From NCBI GenBank assembly GCA_027919835.1, contig JANVFP010000021.1:558001-622000 (forward strand): a DNA stretch of 64,000 nt, given 5' to 3'. The position numbers were made by a program, and so were the translations under genes. This DNA comes from Lentinula raphanica. Its lineage: Eukaryota > Basidiomycota > Agaricomycetes > Agaricales > Omphalotaceae. Below, piece by piece: positions 22,167 to 33,430 of the stretch (within the stretch, counting starts at the first letter, position 1; every line of letters begins with the position of its first letter). The notes beneath the pieces are model-generated. The model worked only from the letters and a program-made list of their open reading frames with translations, made no database searches and was not told the origin of the DNA.

Positions 22167-25100
22167 ATCTACTTCTACACATTATGCCTCAATCACCTTC
22201 TTCCTCGAACCTTCTTTCGTGCAAGCAACTCCGCAGCTGTCTGGCTCCCACCAGATGATGGTTTTGATCAAAACCCTCCTTCCTTAGATGATCTCAAAGC
22301 GTTTGAGATCTCTTTGCTTTCCTTTCCCTTGGACGACTTCTTGTTCCGTCGCCTGCCAGCAATCCTGTCTCTTCCTCGAGAAGATGTTTTCTGGCACTAT
22401 AATCCTCTTTGTCAAAGCTGTCCGTTCTCTCTAGACTGTCGACAGAATGCCATAGATCAGGGAGAAATCGGAAGCATGAGTAACATCTCTATACCTGAGG
22501 CTAAGCTTCTGCGTAGTTTGTTACAACTTTGGCAGGAATCCCAAAGAATTCATTCGCCAGGAGAGACAGATATTGAAGATCTTGCTCTTCTGCTACAAGA
22601 TAGCAAAGCAGTGCAAAGGATCAGTAGTTCATATCCAGTCACTATGCGAAAAGCAAGGCGTATACTTGCGCTTCCATCTCGGAATAGGAAGGACTCAAAG
22701 AAAGATGTATCAAGCCCTGTAGTTGAGGCTGCGAGAACGGGAGAAATCCAAGTACGAATCATGCAACTTCGACTGTGTGTTCACTCGCTGACAGTCTATC
22801 CTTCATAGATCATTCCACGTAGAAATTCCACTTGTCCGAAATCTGAAGACATCGTTGTGATTGTATCTCTAGTCCTCGACCCCTCCGCTCCAAGTAGGGT
22901 ATCGAACATTGTATCATTCTCTATATCCACCTACGCTATTCCTTCCCTCACAAGTCGACTCCCTCGCACTATGCACGGTGACCGCGTCGACCTGATACCA
23001 TCCCTCGCATACATCATCGACTCGATCCTCATACTTGACCCTCCAGCTCGTACCCAATTCTACGTCTTCTCCTCCGTCGAACATTCGGCTTTACAAGCCC
23101 ACTTTATCGACGCAGCCCTGAATTCCTCTTATCCGACACGAGATATCCGCGTCTGTATCGGCGCGCTCTCTAAAGGGGCCGCACTCTTACAAACGACGTT
23201 CCAACCCATCCTGCTTTCCGGCGTCCTTCTGGATTTCCTCACCAAAGGTCGGAGGAAGAAGGAAGATTTCCAAGCGATCTTGGAAAGGATGAATTTATCA
23301 GTCGAGGGGAATACGCAGGAACTAAAGGGACGGATCCAGGATGAATTACAGAGACTTCAGAATACTGATTTTCAGCAAGCGGCACGACAGAGACAGGACG
23401 AAATCGGACAACTGCCACGTATCGTGGTTCTGAAGAGGGAGATTGAAAAGTCTTTGGCTTTGCCTATTCCTGGGTTTTGGAATCTTCCGGAGTGCGCCTC
23501 CGTCCTTCTCCCTTCACAATCTGCACCTGGTGCACGTTGTCACAGTGAAGAGGAAATCTACTCTGCCTTTGCGAAAGGAAACATACCACCTTCAACTCTG
23601 TTGAAGGAGAGGAACGAGTTCATCTACGCTGTCCTTGTCAGTCTACGGTCGCGTGTTACTGGCGTCAACGATTACCTTCTAGTCAACGAAGCCAAGGTTT
23701 TGACTTCCACTTTCATGGACCTTTGCCAAGAAGAGCATTTGCGCAAGCTGTTTTATATGCAACAGGTGTGTTAATCATTACCCTTTCATTCATGTGGACC
23801 TAAACCCGAGTCTACAGTTCGAAGTACTCGCAAAGCTATCGGAACTGTGGCGCTCCCGCATAGACGGGTGTCCAGAGGCTCCTATCCTTCAGTACCATTC
23901 TACTCATCAAGGCCAGAAACGATTGGAACACACTTTCTATCTCTTATCCGGCAACTTGGACTTAGCTGTGTCGGATAAGGACAGGACCTTCTTCGATTAC
24001 CTTCTAGTCGAAGATCGAGACTGTGACGATCCCATCCAGTCTGACGCTCACATCCCTGTCGAAGCCGTATTCGACGACCTCGCTGTCTCTGGTTTGGTTT
24101 TTCTGCTGAACCGAAACACCAAATCACGTTGGCAGTTGCAGAACCCGATCGTCCGGAAAGATCTTCTACTTGCAGATATAAGAGACATTTCTATCGACGG
24201 CTCACGGACCAAGGTCACTTTACAAACCTGGGGTGAAGCTACGTTCAATTTCTGCAAAGAATGCACGTACCGAATCTCTCCCCGTCTTGTCGATTTCAAT
24301 GTCAGCAAGATCCTTAGTGCGCTGTTCGAGCTGGATCTCCAGCACGAGCTTGAGGGTATATCGGTTCCCTATATCAGGATCATCCGGAATCCAAAGTTAT
24401 TCAACCAAGAAAATGTTGGTTCTACCGCGAGGAAAGTGCTCGAGAAGGCCGGAAACGAGATGCAAAGTTTGTTTCGCATGTTAGAGGGTCTCGATGTAGC
24501 TGCTGCGAAGCCATTGGTCTTGAAAGCCTCGCAGAATCGTGCAGCTAGGCATATTTTGTCAAACCGCTTGTCCGTTATTTAGGGACCACCAGGTATGTAC
24601 GCAGGTTGTGTTGGGTTGTGTAAAAAAGCCTCAAACCTTGATTTAGGAACGGGTAAAACTCACACCATTGCGTTATCACTGCTGAGGCTCTTCAGTGTGT
24701 ATGCCCATGCACCTAACCAGGTTTTATCACCAAGGGTCGTTTTTGTCACCGCAATGACGCATGCAGCCATCGACGCCGTGTTGAAGAAGTTGAGATCTCT
24801 AATCCAATGCTATCAATCTATTGACTCTCTTCCGAACGTCTGGCTGAACAACCTTTCCATTGAGCACGTTATAAACGGCAATGACCATGCTGCTCCTTCA
24901 GACTCTTCGGTCTTTTCACTATACGCCGGCACGATCTTCCAAGTAAGGGTTTGCTGAATCAAACCAGGGCTATAGCAAACCCGATTGACATTGAACTTAG
25001 CTCTACAATTTCTCGAAGCGGCATTCAGTTTCAGTAGATTGCATGGTAATCGACGAGGCAGGCCAGTTGGCCTTGAGCGTGGCAGCGTTAGTCTTCCGTG

Positions 25101-26330
25101 CTCTCAAACCTTCCTGTCGGATTATCATCGCTGGCGATTCAGAGCAGCTGTCACCGATACTGGCTGTCAAGTATCCTCAGCTCAAAACCGGACCTTTATT
25201 TGGATCAATCCTTGACACTCTGATGTATATATCTCGCCCAAGCCGGGTTGAATACGTTGATGTCACTCGACCGGCTTCTCCATTCGAGGATACAGATGAG
25301 ACGTCTAGCTCGCAGAGTACGATCGTGCAGCTAACGGAAAATTTCAGGTGAGGGTTCTATGTACATGAAGTAACGAATTGTATTACTCAAGATACACCGA
25401 GCAGGCTGAATCCTGATTTGGGAGAGTTTGTGTCCACGATCTACTCAAAAGCTTTCAAACCACAGAAAGTCGAGGCTCGACGTATTGCCAATGCTCTCAA
25501 CTCAATACCTCAACCGAGGAAATCTCAAGCCCCCGACGAATACTTCAACATTTTGAACTTCGTTCAGAGATTTCTTCTTGCTCTTTCATGTATCATGTTG
25601 AAACAACCTCAGCGCGACCTCTCTCCTCCGCTCTTCACCTACACTCAAGAGCATTCACATCGAAGTGGTTCCTCTCCGATAAAGGATGCCACTCCGCACC
25701 CTTTATCTCTCGCTTTGATTCGGTTACATACTACCAGCAAGAGGCATTGCGATAATGTTGGATATGAACTACATGTCAAAGATGAAGCGGCGGTAACAGC
25801 TGCACTTGTCACCGTGATACAAGAATGTCTACCAGGAGAAGATATATTTGTGGCAACCCCGCATCGTATTCAGAGGCAAGCGGTCAAAGCAGCATTGTCT
25901 GCAAGACACTTCGAAACCTTACCACATCTGCTCGATAAACTGACGCTTGACGGAGACAAGGAAGCTGAATCTACTGTGACTGTTGATACCATTGAACGCT
26001 TGCAAGGTGTGTGTGTAACTTTGCAATTCTATGAAGCACACACTGGTACTAAAAGTATTCATAGGTTCAGAAGCAGCTTTTGTGATATGTCTTTTCTCTC
26101 TTCCACAGTCGCACATATCAGACCTTCATTTTTTGCTTGAGCGGCAAAGACTCAATGCAGCCATCAGCCGAGCGAAGTCGATGTGTGTTTTGATATCATC
26201 CAACGAAGTGCTTCGGCCTGCTGTTGATGCACTGATCAATGAAGAGACTGCCAAAGGTCATACATTCATACGCGCTTTTGCAGACAGGGCATGGTCTTCG
26301 AATATCAGTGTCAACATTGATGCATTATAG
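22167..26330 (+). pseudogene. RecB-like nuclease / SF1 (UPF1-like) helicase, 5'-truncated, TAG before Walker A
   Basis: Seven exons run in one consistent frame: 22167-22751, 22809-23765, 23818-24592, 24647-24942, 25001-25347, 25405-26006 and 26065-26330. The first begins VQIYFYTLCLNHLL, a Q-x3-Y motif of RecB-family nucleases, followed by the Cys-rich closing segment (NPLCQSCPFSLDCRQ) of TM0106-type nucleases. SF1 helicase motifs follow: GPPGTGKTHT (I, split by an intron), DEAGQ (II), GDSEQLSPI (III), LTENFR (IV), VDTIERLQGSE (V) and RLNAAISRAK (VI). Family members normally have Trp before GPPG; here that codon is TAG (24580-24582), so no helicase would be made. The catalytic nuclease motifs upstream are missing. 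The remainder is remarkably intact, implying recent inactivation, read-through or a sequencing error. Confidence 0.75.
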
Positions 26331-26583
26331 TTGTAGCTACCTATGGATGATTGTGGTGTATATGTAAAATGCTACTCCTGGGATTTGTTCACTTCCTGAT
26401 GATGCGGTGATGAAAGAGGATACTGTTCTGCGTGTATCCCATCCTGATCATCGGGGAACCCCTCGCTGAATACACGGCTGGTAGGGTATTTGATTTTAAT
26501 GTTCTTTATGCCTTCAAGTGAAGGTAGAACTTGATCCAACTGTCGTCTGCATATCTCTTCCAGCAGTTGCTGCTGTTTACGAC
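26331..26583. other. Intergenic
   Basis: 3' flank of the helicase gene. No feature before the 21-bp repeat. Confidence 0.5.
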
Positions 26584-26805
26584 GATTGTAATTGTTGTGG
26601 CCTCGATTGTAATTGTTGTGGCCTCGATTGTAATTGTCGTGGCCTCGATTGTAATTGTCGTGGCCTCGATTGTAATTGTCGTGGCCTCGATTGTAATTGT
26701 CGTGGCCTCGATTGTAATTGTCGTGGCCTCGATTGTAATTGTCGTGGCCTCGATTGTAATTGTCGTGGCCTCGATTGTAATTGTCGTGGCCTCGATTGTA
26801 ATTGG
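26584..26805 (+). repeat. 21-bp minisatellite
   Basis: Ten full copies and one partial copy of GATTGTAATTGTCGTGGCCT plus C run head to tail. The first two carry TTG instead of TCG. The unit is a multiple of three without stops, so it creates long spurious ORFs on both strands. It abuts the inverted GTGCAC array directly. Confidence 0.9.
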
Positions 26806-26810
26806 CATGT

Positions 26811-26962
26811 GCTGTGATGCACTCTGTGCACAGTTGAGCACTTCATGCGCTGTGATGCACTCCGATGCACTCCACGCACTCTGTGCACAGTTGAGCACTG
26901 CGTTTGAGCACCACGTGCGCTGTGATGCACTCTGTGCACAGTTGAGCACTTCATGCGCTGTG
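26811..26962 (-). repeat. GTGCAC minisatellite, inverted copy
   Basis: This block carries the same motifs as the large arrays downstream but in reverse complement. GCTGTGATGCACTCTGTGCA followed by CAGTTGAGCAC is repeated about three times. It lies left of the hAT relic, whereas the direct arrays lie to its right. Confidence 0.85.
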
Positions 26963-26984
26963 TTGCTTCGCACATACAATAAAC

Positions 26985-27540
26985 TTGATTGCAAAAAGTG
27001 TCCTTCGCCCGTTCGAACCAGGGAACAAAGGTCCGCATCAAGATGTGGGAGAGGGAGACCGAAACAACGGAATGGACAAAGGAGAGAGGGAAGAATTGTT
27101 GGCAGAGCTGAATGACCTTGAAGAGCAGGGGAATAGAGAGAAAGATGATATGGAGGGCTTCATTGAAGTGATGAATGAAATGAGTGCTATGGAGCGGGAG
27201 GCATGGCATGATAACATTGTTCCGGTTAAGTCAGCACTATTCAAAGTAAGGTTTTATTCTCACTGGTGCTTGACCCTAAGCTCCCCTTTGAAGCCCATTT
27301 TGTTCCCACTGTGACCCACACTATTCTGTTCTTACTCTTCATCCCCCACCACTCTTCTTTACCCCCACGTTGCTACTTTATTCGCCCATTTGTTCTTCGA
27401 CACTCTCATTGACTCTTCGGCTTCTCCAGACTTGAAAAATTGCATTCAAGATCATCAACTCCCCCACTCAACTCCTTCCCAAGTGGCGAGAACAGGTTGC
27501 TAGCACCGAATACAAGGGTCTTGTCCTACCACGAGACGGT
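26985..27540 (+). mobile_element. hAT-family transposase relic
   Basis: 26985-27252 encodes an acidic helical segment (LAELNDLEEQGNREKDDMEG, then VMNEMSAMEREAW and PVKSALFK), then a GTAAGG donor. After a pyrimidine-rich intron ending CTCCAG at about 27429, the text gives KIAFKIINSPTQLLPKWREQ and STEYKGLVLPRDG. I know this order from fungal hAT transposases, where PVK-LxKLRKxAFKIINS-T-LLP-W precedes the TRWNSTYDML block. Across the splice the frame is broken by a TGA that looks like a one-base loss. The catalytic C-terminal half is absent: the GTGCAC minisatellite begins where TRWNST should follow. No terminal inverted repeats were identified. Confidence 0.6.
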
Positions 27541-27542
27541 TC

Positions 27543-28823
27543 CACAGTGCACAGAGTGCATCACAGCACATGGAGTGCATCATGGCAGGCTATGCTCTAC
27601 ACAGTGCACAGAGTGCTCTACTGTGCACAGGGTACATCAGAGTGCATGGAGTGCTCTACACAGTGCGTGGAGTGCTCTGAGCACATGGAGTGCATCTAAC
27701 AGTGCATAAGCATAAAATGCTCTACACAGTGTGCATCACAGCGCACGTGGTGCTCAAACGCAGTGCTCAACTGTGCAACGGTGCTCAACTACAGTGCTCA
27801 ACTGTGCACAGAGTGTGTGGAGTGCATCAGAGTGCATCAGAGTGCATGAAGTGCTCAACTGTGCACAGAGTGCATCACAGCGCACGCGGTGCTCAACTGT
27901 GCACAGAGTGCATCACAGCGCACGCGGTGCTCAACTGTGCACAGAGTGCATCACAGCGCACGTGGTGCTCAAACGCAGTGCTCAACTGTGCAACGGTGCT
28001 CAACTACGGTGCTCAACTGTGCACAGAGTGTGTGGAGTGCATCACAGTGCATCACAGTGCATGAAGTGCTCAACTGTGCACAGAGTGCATCACAGCGCAC
28101 ATGGTGCTCACAGCGCACGTGGTGCTCAAACGCAGTGCTCAACTGTGCACAGAGTGTGTGGAGTGCATCGGAGTGCATCACAGTGCATGAAGTGCTCAAC
28201 TGTGCACAGAGTGCATCACAGCGCACGTGGTGCTCAAACGCAGTGCTCAACTGTGCAACGGTGCTCAACTACGGTGCTCAACTGTGCACAGAGTGTGTGG
28301 AGTGCATCGGAGTGCATCACAGTGCATGAAGTGCTCAACTGTGCACAGAGTGCATCACAGCGCACGTGGTGCTCAAACGCAGTGCTCAACTGTGCACAGA
28401 GTGCATCACAGTGCACACGGTGCTCACAGCGCACGCGGTACTCAAATGCAGTGCTCAACTGTGCACAGAGTGCATCACAGCACACGCGGTGCTCAAATGC
28501 AGTGCTCAACTGTGCACAGAGTGCATTACAGCACACACGGTGCTCAAATGCAGTGCTCAACTGTGCACAGAGTGCATCACAGCGCACGTGGTGCTCAAAC
28601 GCAGTGCTCAACTGTGCAACGGTGCTCAACTACGGTGCTCAACTGTGCACAGAGTGTGTGGAGTGCATCGGAGTGCATCACAGCACACACGGTGCTCAAA
28701 CATGCACAGAGTGCATCACACTCAACTGTGCACAGAGTGCATCACAGCACACATGGTGCTCAACTGTGCACAGAGTGCATCACAGCACACACGGTGCTCA
28801 AACATGCACAGAGTGCATCACAG
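27543..28823 (+). repeat. GTGCAC-rich minisatellite array, left part
   Basis: The array is built from a 38-bp unit (GTGCTCAACTGTGCACAGAG followed by TGCATCACAGCGCACGCG) and variants, with a higher-order period of roughly 140 bp. The higher-order unit includes GTGCTCAAACGCA, GTGCAACGGTGCTCAACTAC, GAGTGTGTGGAGTGCATCGG and GTGCATGAAGTGCTC. The first 180 bp are degenerate. The array has almost no stop codons in any plus frame and therefore yields ORFs of up to 404 residues, which I do not regard as genes. Confidence 0.9.
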
Positions 28824-30526
28824 TGCTGTTGCGCGGTTTTTCCGCGCAGGCGTGCAATGATCAAAAAGATCAACTTAGACCGTTGCATAGTATCAATAAG
28901 GACTGTAGTGAGCCCGAACTAGCAGTCAAACTCGTATCAGTATAAGCTGGGATACAGATCCTTTGGCAGGATCAGCCATGAATATCCACACTTAGAGCTA
29001 TTGCTCGCACCCTGGGTCGGGGATCCTTCAAGAATGCTGACTACTGGTACGAGCACACCAAGGGAATATCGACTTAGTATCAAGATCTGCCGGATCGGCA
29101 CAACTGAGTTTGGTACTTGGCTGTGATGACAGAAATTTCACTTGATCTAGCAGACCAGACACGATTAGAGCCTATCCGGACGAGTTACCACACGGAAACC
29201 CTACGCAAAGTGGCGGAAACCGTCGGAAACATGATGATCTAGCATTTCCGTGGCAGTACGGGTGAAACCCGCAGCGGAAACACGCATATGTTCAAGTTCT
29301 AAACTGGGATATAGCGTATGCTATGTACAGCTTTGACCAGCACTCATGGAAACGCGCGGAAACCTATGGAAAACACTTCTGAAGCATTTATCTTCGTTGT
29401 TCGCTCTAGAACACCAGGCTATATGCATACCATTCGAAAGCTACGGACCAGACCTACCTGATCCGCGAGATCAACCATGGTTACGAGTCTATCTCATTAA
29501 CTTGGGGAGACCAATACTATTCCGCGGAAGCAAATTCGTCGGAAACACTTGAGCAACACAGGCAGGAGCCACTCTGACGAGTTAGGCACCCTAGCATGTG
29601 GAGGCCGCACAGACCATGGTCGGAACTTGCTTGATCTTCTAGATCTGGCGAAAGTACGACGAAATACGGACAAGTTTCATCTTTTTATCTGTTTTCCCTA
29701 CTATTTCCTTGCGTGTTTGTATCGTTTCAGTCATATTTTACTATTTAAGTGTATATTATCGGACTCCGTCCATAGAAATAGCTAGATCTACTAGATCAAG
29801 GACAAATACGGGTATTGGACTTTTCGTAGTGTACTTAAAGACCTGTATCCGCACAAATGAAACAAGTTTCGCGCCCAGATCTCTCTGAACTGGTAATCCT
29901 TTTCATCCATACGTGGGAGTAAAGGCTTCTAAGCCGTACCGGACCTTGCAGATTAAGTGTGTTACTTCATCGCGATAAGCCCGACTTTTGAGTGGTTTGA
30001 CTTGGTGTCTGTCACTTGCTAGTTGAAGGTAGACTCCGTTCTGGAGATACAGAGGACTTGGTCTCAGGTTGTGCCGAGTGAACGTGCAGAGTTTTGGTGG
30101 CTCTGTTCAAGTTGACATGTAGTGATTGGTGATCTGCGTGATCTTCGAGGTTTTACTGAGAATAGTGATCAGTACTGCTTCACCTGGGAGCGGAATCAAT
30201 TGGTCTACCATAACGTCTGGTACCCCGTTGCTTTCCGAGCCTAAAAACCCTTATCCGAGCGGAAGCCGTTCAAAACAAACCCCTTAGTCCAGATCTTACG
30301 ACTGGTATATCCGTGTCACTTCGTTCTGCTGACCAGTATTGCTGATCTAAAAGATCTTACAAGACTGCGTTCGACTTGAGATATAAGATAGTGCAGAATC
30401 TCTGACAACGCCCCACACCTCGCTATAAATACAATTTGATTGACGAATCCGTGAAGTCGTACTCTGTGTTCGTGCTAAGTGACCTGTCATAAGGCATTAT
30501 ACTAAGAACCGACTTTATACCTCGTT
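28824..30526. other. Unassigned 1.7-kb insert inside the minisatellite
   Basis: This unrelated sequence separates two stretches of the same array. It starts near a perfect hairpin (28831-28847, GCGCGG, five T, CCGCGC). It contains many GATCT/AGATC palindromes and a cluster of eight or so GGAAAC motifs (29197-29550), and has a TATAAATAC box at about 30423 near its right end. There is no convincing ORF. It could be a solo LTR or non-autonomous transposon. The flanking bases allow a 5-bp duplication only with a mismatch, and no TG...CA ends are certain. Confidence 0.5.
28831..28847. other. Perfect GC hairpin with T5 loop
   Basis: GCGCGG and CCGCGC pair completely around five T residues, at the left edge of the insert. 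This could be an element end structure. There is no evidence of transcription termination. Confidence 0.6.
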
Positions 30527-32269
30527 AGCGCACGTGGTGCTCAAACGCAGTGCTCAACTGTGCACAGAGTGCATCACAGCGCACGTGGTGCTCAAACGCA
30601 GTGCTCAACTGTGCAACGGTGCTCAACTACGGTGCTCAACTGTGCACAGAGTGTGTGGAGTGCATCGGAGTGCATCACAGTGCATGAAGTGCTCAACTGT
30701 GCACAGAGTGCATCACAGCACACACGCTGCTCAAATGCAGTGCTCACCTGTGCACAGAGTGCATCACAGCACACACGCTGCTCAAATGCAGTGCTCACCT
30801 GTGCACAGAGTGCATCACAGCACACACGGTGCTCAAACGCAGTGCTCAACTGTGCACAGAGTGCATCACAGCGCACGTGGTGCTCAAACGCAGTGCTCAA
30901 CTGTGCAACGGTGCTCAACTACGGTGCTCAACTGTGCACAGAGTGTGTGGAGTGCATCGGAGTGCATCACAGTGCATGAAGTGCCCAACTGTGCACAGAG
31001 TGCATCACAGCACACACGGTGCTCAAACGCAGTGCTCAACTGTGCACAGAGTGCATCACAGCGCACGTGGTGCTCAAACGCAGTGCTCAACTGTGCAACG
31101 GTGCTCAACTACGGTGCTCAACTGTGCACAGAGTGTGTGGAGTGCATCGGAGTGCATCACAGTGCATGAAGTGCTCAACTGTGCACAGAGTGCATCACAG
31201 CGCACGTGGTGCTCAAACGCAGTGCTCAACTGTGCAACGGTGCTCAACTACGGTGCTCAACTGTGCACAGAGTGTGTGGAGTGCATCGGAGTGCATCACA
31301 GTGCATGAAGTGCCCAACTGTGCACAGAGTGCATCACAGCACACACGCTGCTCAAATGCAGTGCTCACCTGTGCACAGAGTGCATCACAGCACACACGGT
31401 GCTCAAACGCAGTGCTCAACTGTGCAACGGTGCTCAACTGTGCACAGAGTGTGTGGAGTGCATCGGAGTGCATCACAGTGCATGAAGTGCTCAACTGTGC
31501 ACAGAGTGCATCACAGCACGCACGCTGCTCAAATGCAGTGCTCACCTGTGCACAGAGTGCATCACAGCACACACGGTGCTCAAACGCAGTGCTCAACTGT
31601 GCACAGAGTGCATCACAGCGCACATGGTGCTCAAACGCAGTGCTCAACTGTGCAACGGTGCTCAACTACGGTGCTCAACTGTGCACAGAGTGTGTGGAGT
31701 GCATCGGAGTGCATCACAGCACACACGGTGCTCAAACATGCACAGAGTGCATCACACTCAACTGTGCACAGAGTGCATCACACTCAACTGTGCACAGAGT
31801 GCATCACACTCAACTGTGCACAGAGTGCATCACACTCAACTGTGCACAGAGTGCATCACAGCACACACGGTGCTCAAACGTGCACAGAGTGCATCACAGC
31901 GCACGTGGTGCTCAACTGTGCACAGAGTGCATCACAGCGCACGTGGTGCTCAAACGCAGTGCTCAACTGTGCAACGGTGCTCAACTACGGTGCTCAACTG
32001 TGCACAGAGTGTGTGGAGTGCATCGGAGTGCATCACAGTGCATGAAGTGCTCAACTGTGCACAGAGTGCATCACAGCGCACACGGTGCTCACAGCGCACG
32101 CGGTGCTCACAGCGCACGCGGTGCTCACAGCACACGTGGTGCTCACAGCACACGCGGTGCTCACAGCGCACGTGGTACTCAAATGCAGTGCTCAACTGTG
32201 CACAGAGTGCATCACAGCGCACGCGGTGCTCAAATGCAGTGCTCAACTGTGCACAGAGTGCATCACAGC
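30527..32269 (+). repeat. GTGCAC-rich minisatellite array, right part
   Basis: The same units and higher-order pattern as the left array continue for 1.74 kb. There are local homogenised blocks: CACACGCTGCTCAAATGCAG with GTGCTCACC around 30710-30800 and 31340-31560, a short CATCACACTCAACTGTGCAC run at 31750-31850, and a GCGCACGCGGTGCTCACA run at 32080-32170. The array ends abruptly at 32269. Long ORFs (up to 424 residues) arise because the repeats lack stops. Confidence 0.9.
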
Positions 32270-32430
32270 ATATCTGCCGTAGTGAGAAGTTGATTGAAGA
32301 ATCGCTGGCTGGCATGACATTGGAGACCTTCATCCACAGTTGGTATAGATAGGCCTAGATCTGCAAAATTTTGACCTCAGAGTACTCTAAATGAAAATTG
32401 GACAAGGACTGACCTCTTTCTGGTCTCAAG

Positions 32431-33430
32431 TACAGTCGACTCTGTCCTAAGGCATACCAGGTATAAGGCATACTCTACCAGATAGCATACATTTTTGGCC
32501 ATACCAAGTTGGTTTAGTGGGCAAAAGGCATAAGGCATAGTGTTTTGGCAAGTTGATAAGGCATACCTTCCTATTAAGGTAGCCATAGTCTGATTATTTC
32601 AATGAATTTCACTTGTAAAACAAGATTTTGTATGCAAAATAACATTCTCCTTAGTCTGTCATGCCTTCCAATTCTCTAGAAATCCTCGAAAAAGGCCTCA
32701 CTACCCTAAAAAACTGGGTCGAAGCCCGTTGGAAAGACCTTACAGCTTGGCTCGGCCATAAAGAAATGCTCACTGATGGCGAAGAGAGGTGGTTGGACAA
32801 CGAGGGAAACACAGTTGATGAAGAGAAACTGGTTGACAAGTTGAGAGATGCTGCTAGCTACAAAGATGCTCTGCAGAGGTTGAGTGTGATGGAGAAAGAG
32901 ACAGTAAAGAAGTTGAGAGAATTAGCAGGAGCTGACTTGAAGCCAGCTGGCAACAAAAGAAAGCGTAGGTGACTTGATTCTTTCACTAGACACCACCTCT
33001 CTGAAGTTGGCTACAGGTCCTGAGAATGTGAAACGTCCTGAAAAATCAAAGCCACAAGATCCTGTCTTCACAAAGAAGGAAAACTCTACCCTAGCACAAC
33101 GGATCGAAATTCTGGATTGGTTCCATGGGAATGGAAGGAACCAGAGTCAGACAGCTCTCTATTTTGACCGTCTCTATCCTAACTTGAGGATTAAACAGCC
33201 TCTGGTCTCGAGATGGGTGAAGAATGAGGCAAGGATCCGGGCTCAATATGAGCAAGACAGCATCAACGCATCGAGGTCAAAACGCATCTGCCAAACTCAG
33301 CATCCTGAAGTCACGGAGATAACCTCAAAAGCTTCAAAAGGCATGGCGAAGCCGGATCCGCAGATGGCGAAGCTGTAGCGCATGAGCGAAAGCGGGTCCA
33401 GGGTGTGATTGCAAAGTGTGCTCAAACGAC
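32431..33430 (+). mobile_element. Pogo/Tigger-type DNA transposon fragment
   Basis: A candidate left end is TA followed by CAGTCGACTCTGTCC at 32433. This is the form expected for pogo-like elements, which duplicate TA on insertion. Transposase exons follow at 32661. The right end was not found: no matching GGACAGAGTCGACTG occurs up to 34 kb. The element is therefore truncated on its 3' side. Confidence 0.5.
32661..33430 (+). pseudogene. Pogo/Tigger-type transposase, internally deleted
   Basis: Exon 1 (32661-32964) gives an acidic helical N-terminus with AWLGHKEMLTDGEERWLDNE and ends in KRK. A 52-nt intron (32965-33016) leads in phase to PENVKRPEKSKPQDPVFTKK and the HTH-psq/CENP-B-like DNA-binding part, TLAQRIEILDWFHGNGRNQS then NLRIKQPLVSRWV. 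After TQHPEVTEI the sequence jumps, in another frame, to FKRHGEAGSADGEAV and ERKRVQGVIAKC. In related elements these come after a further stretch that is missing here. The DDE nuclease domain is absent. The product would be a non-catalytic DNA-binding fragment at most. Confidence 0.6.

Noticed and set aside
27008..27020. GTTCGAACC resembling a tRNA B box
   Set aside because: No A box or cloverleaf can be folded around it; it lies in the hAT relic.
26506..27209. ORFs reading ITIEATT or IVIVVAS repeats
   Set aside because: They arise from the 21-bp unit on either strand; no start context, promoter or non-repeat coding part.
28831..28847. GC hairpin with T loop as a transcription terminator
   Set aside because: Rho-independent terminators do not apply to a fungal nuclear genome, and the T run is the loop, not a tail.
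27731..28945. 404-residue plus ORF (and similar ORFs of 231-424 residues up to 32352)
   Set aside because: The frame runs through the GTGCAC minisatellite, all frames are open there, and the text is only CSTVHRVHHSARGAQ-type repetition. It is an artefact of a stop-free repeat.
26811..32269. CRISPR array
   Set aside because: Units are contiguous without unique spacers, variable and in a eukaryotic genome.
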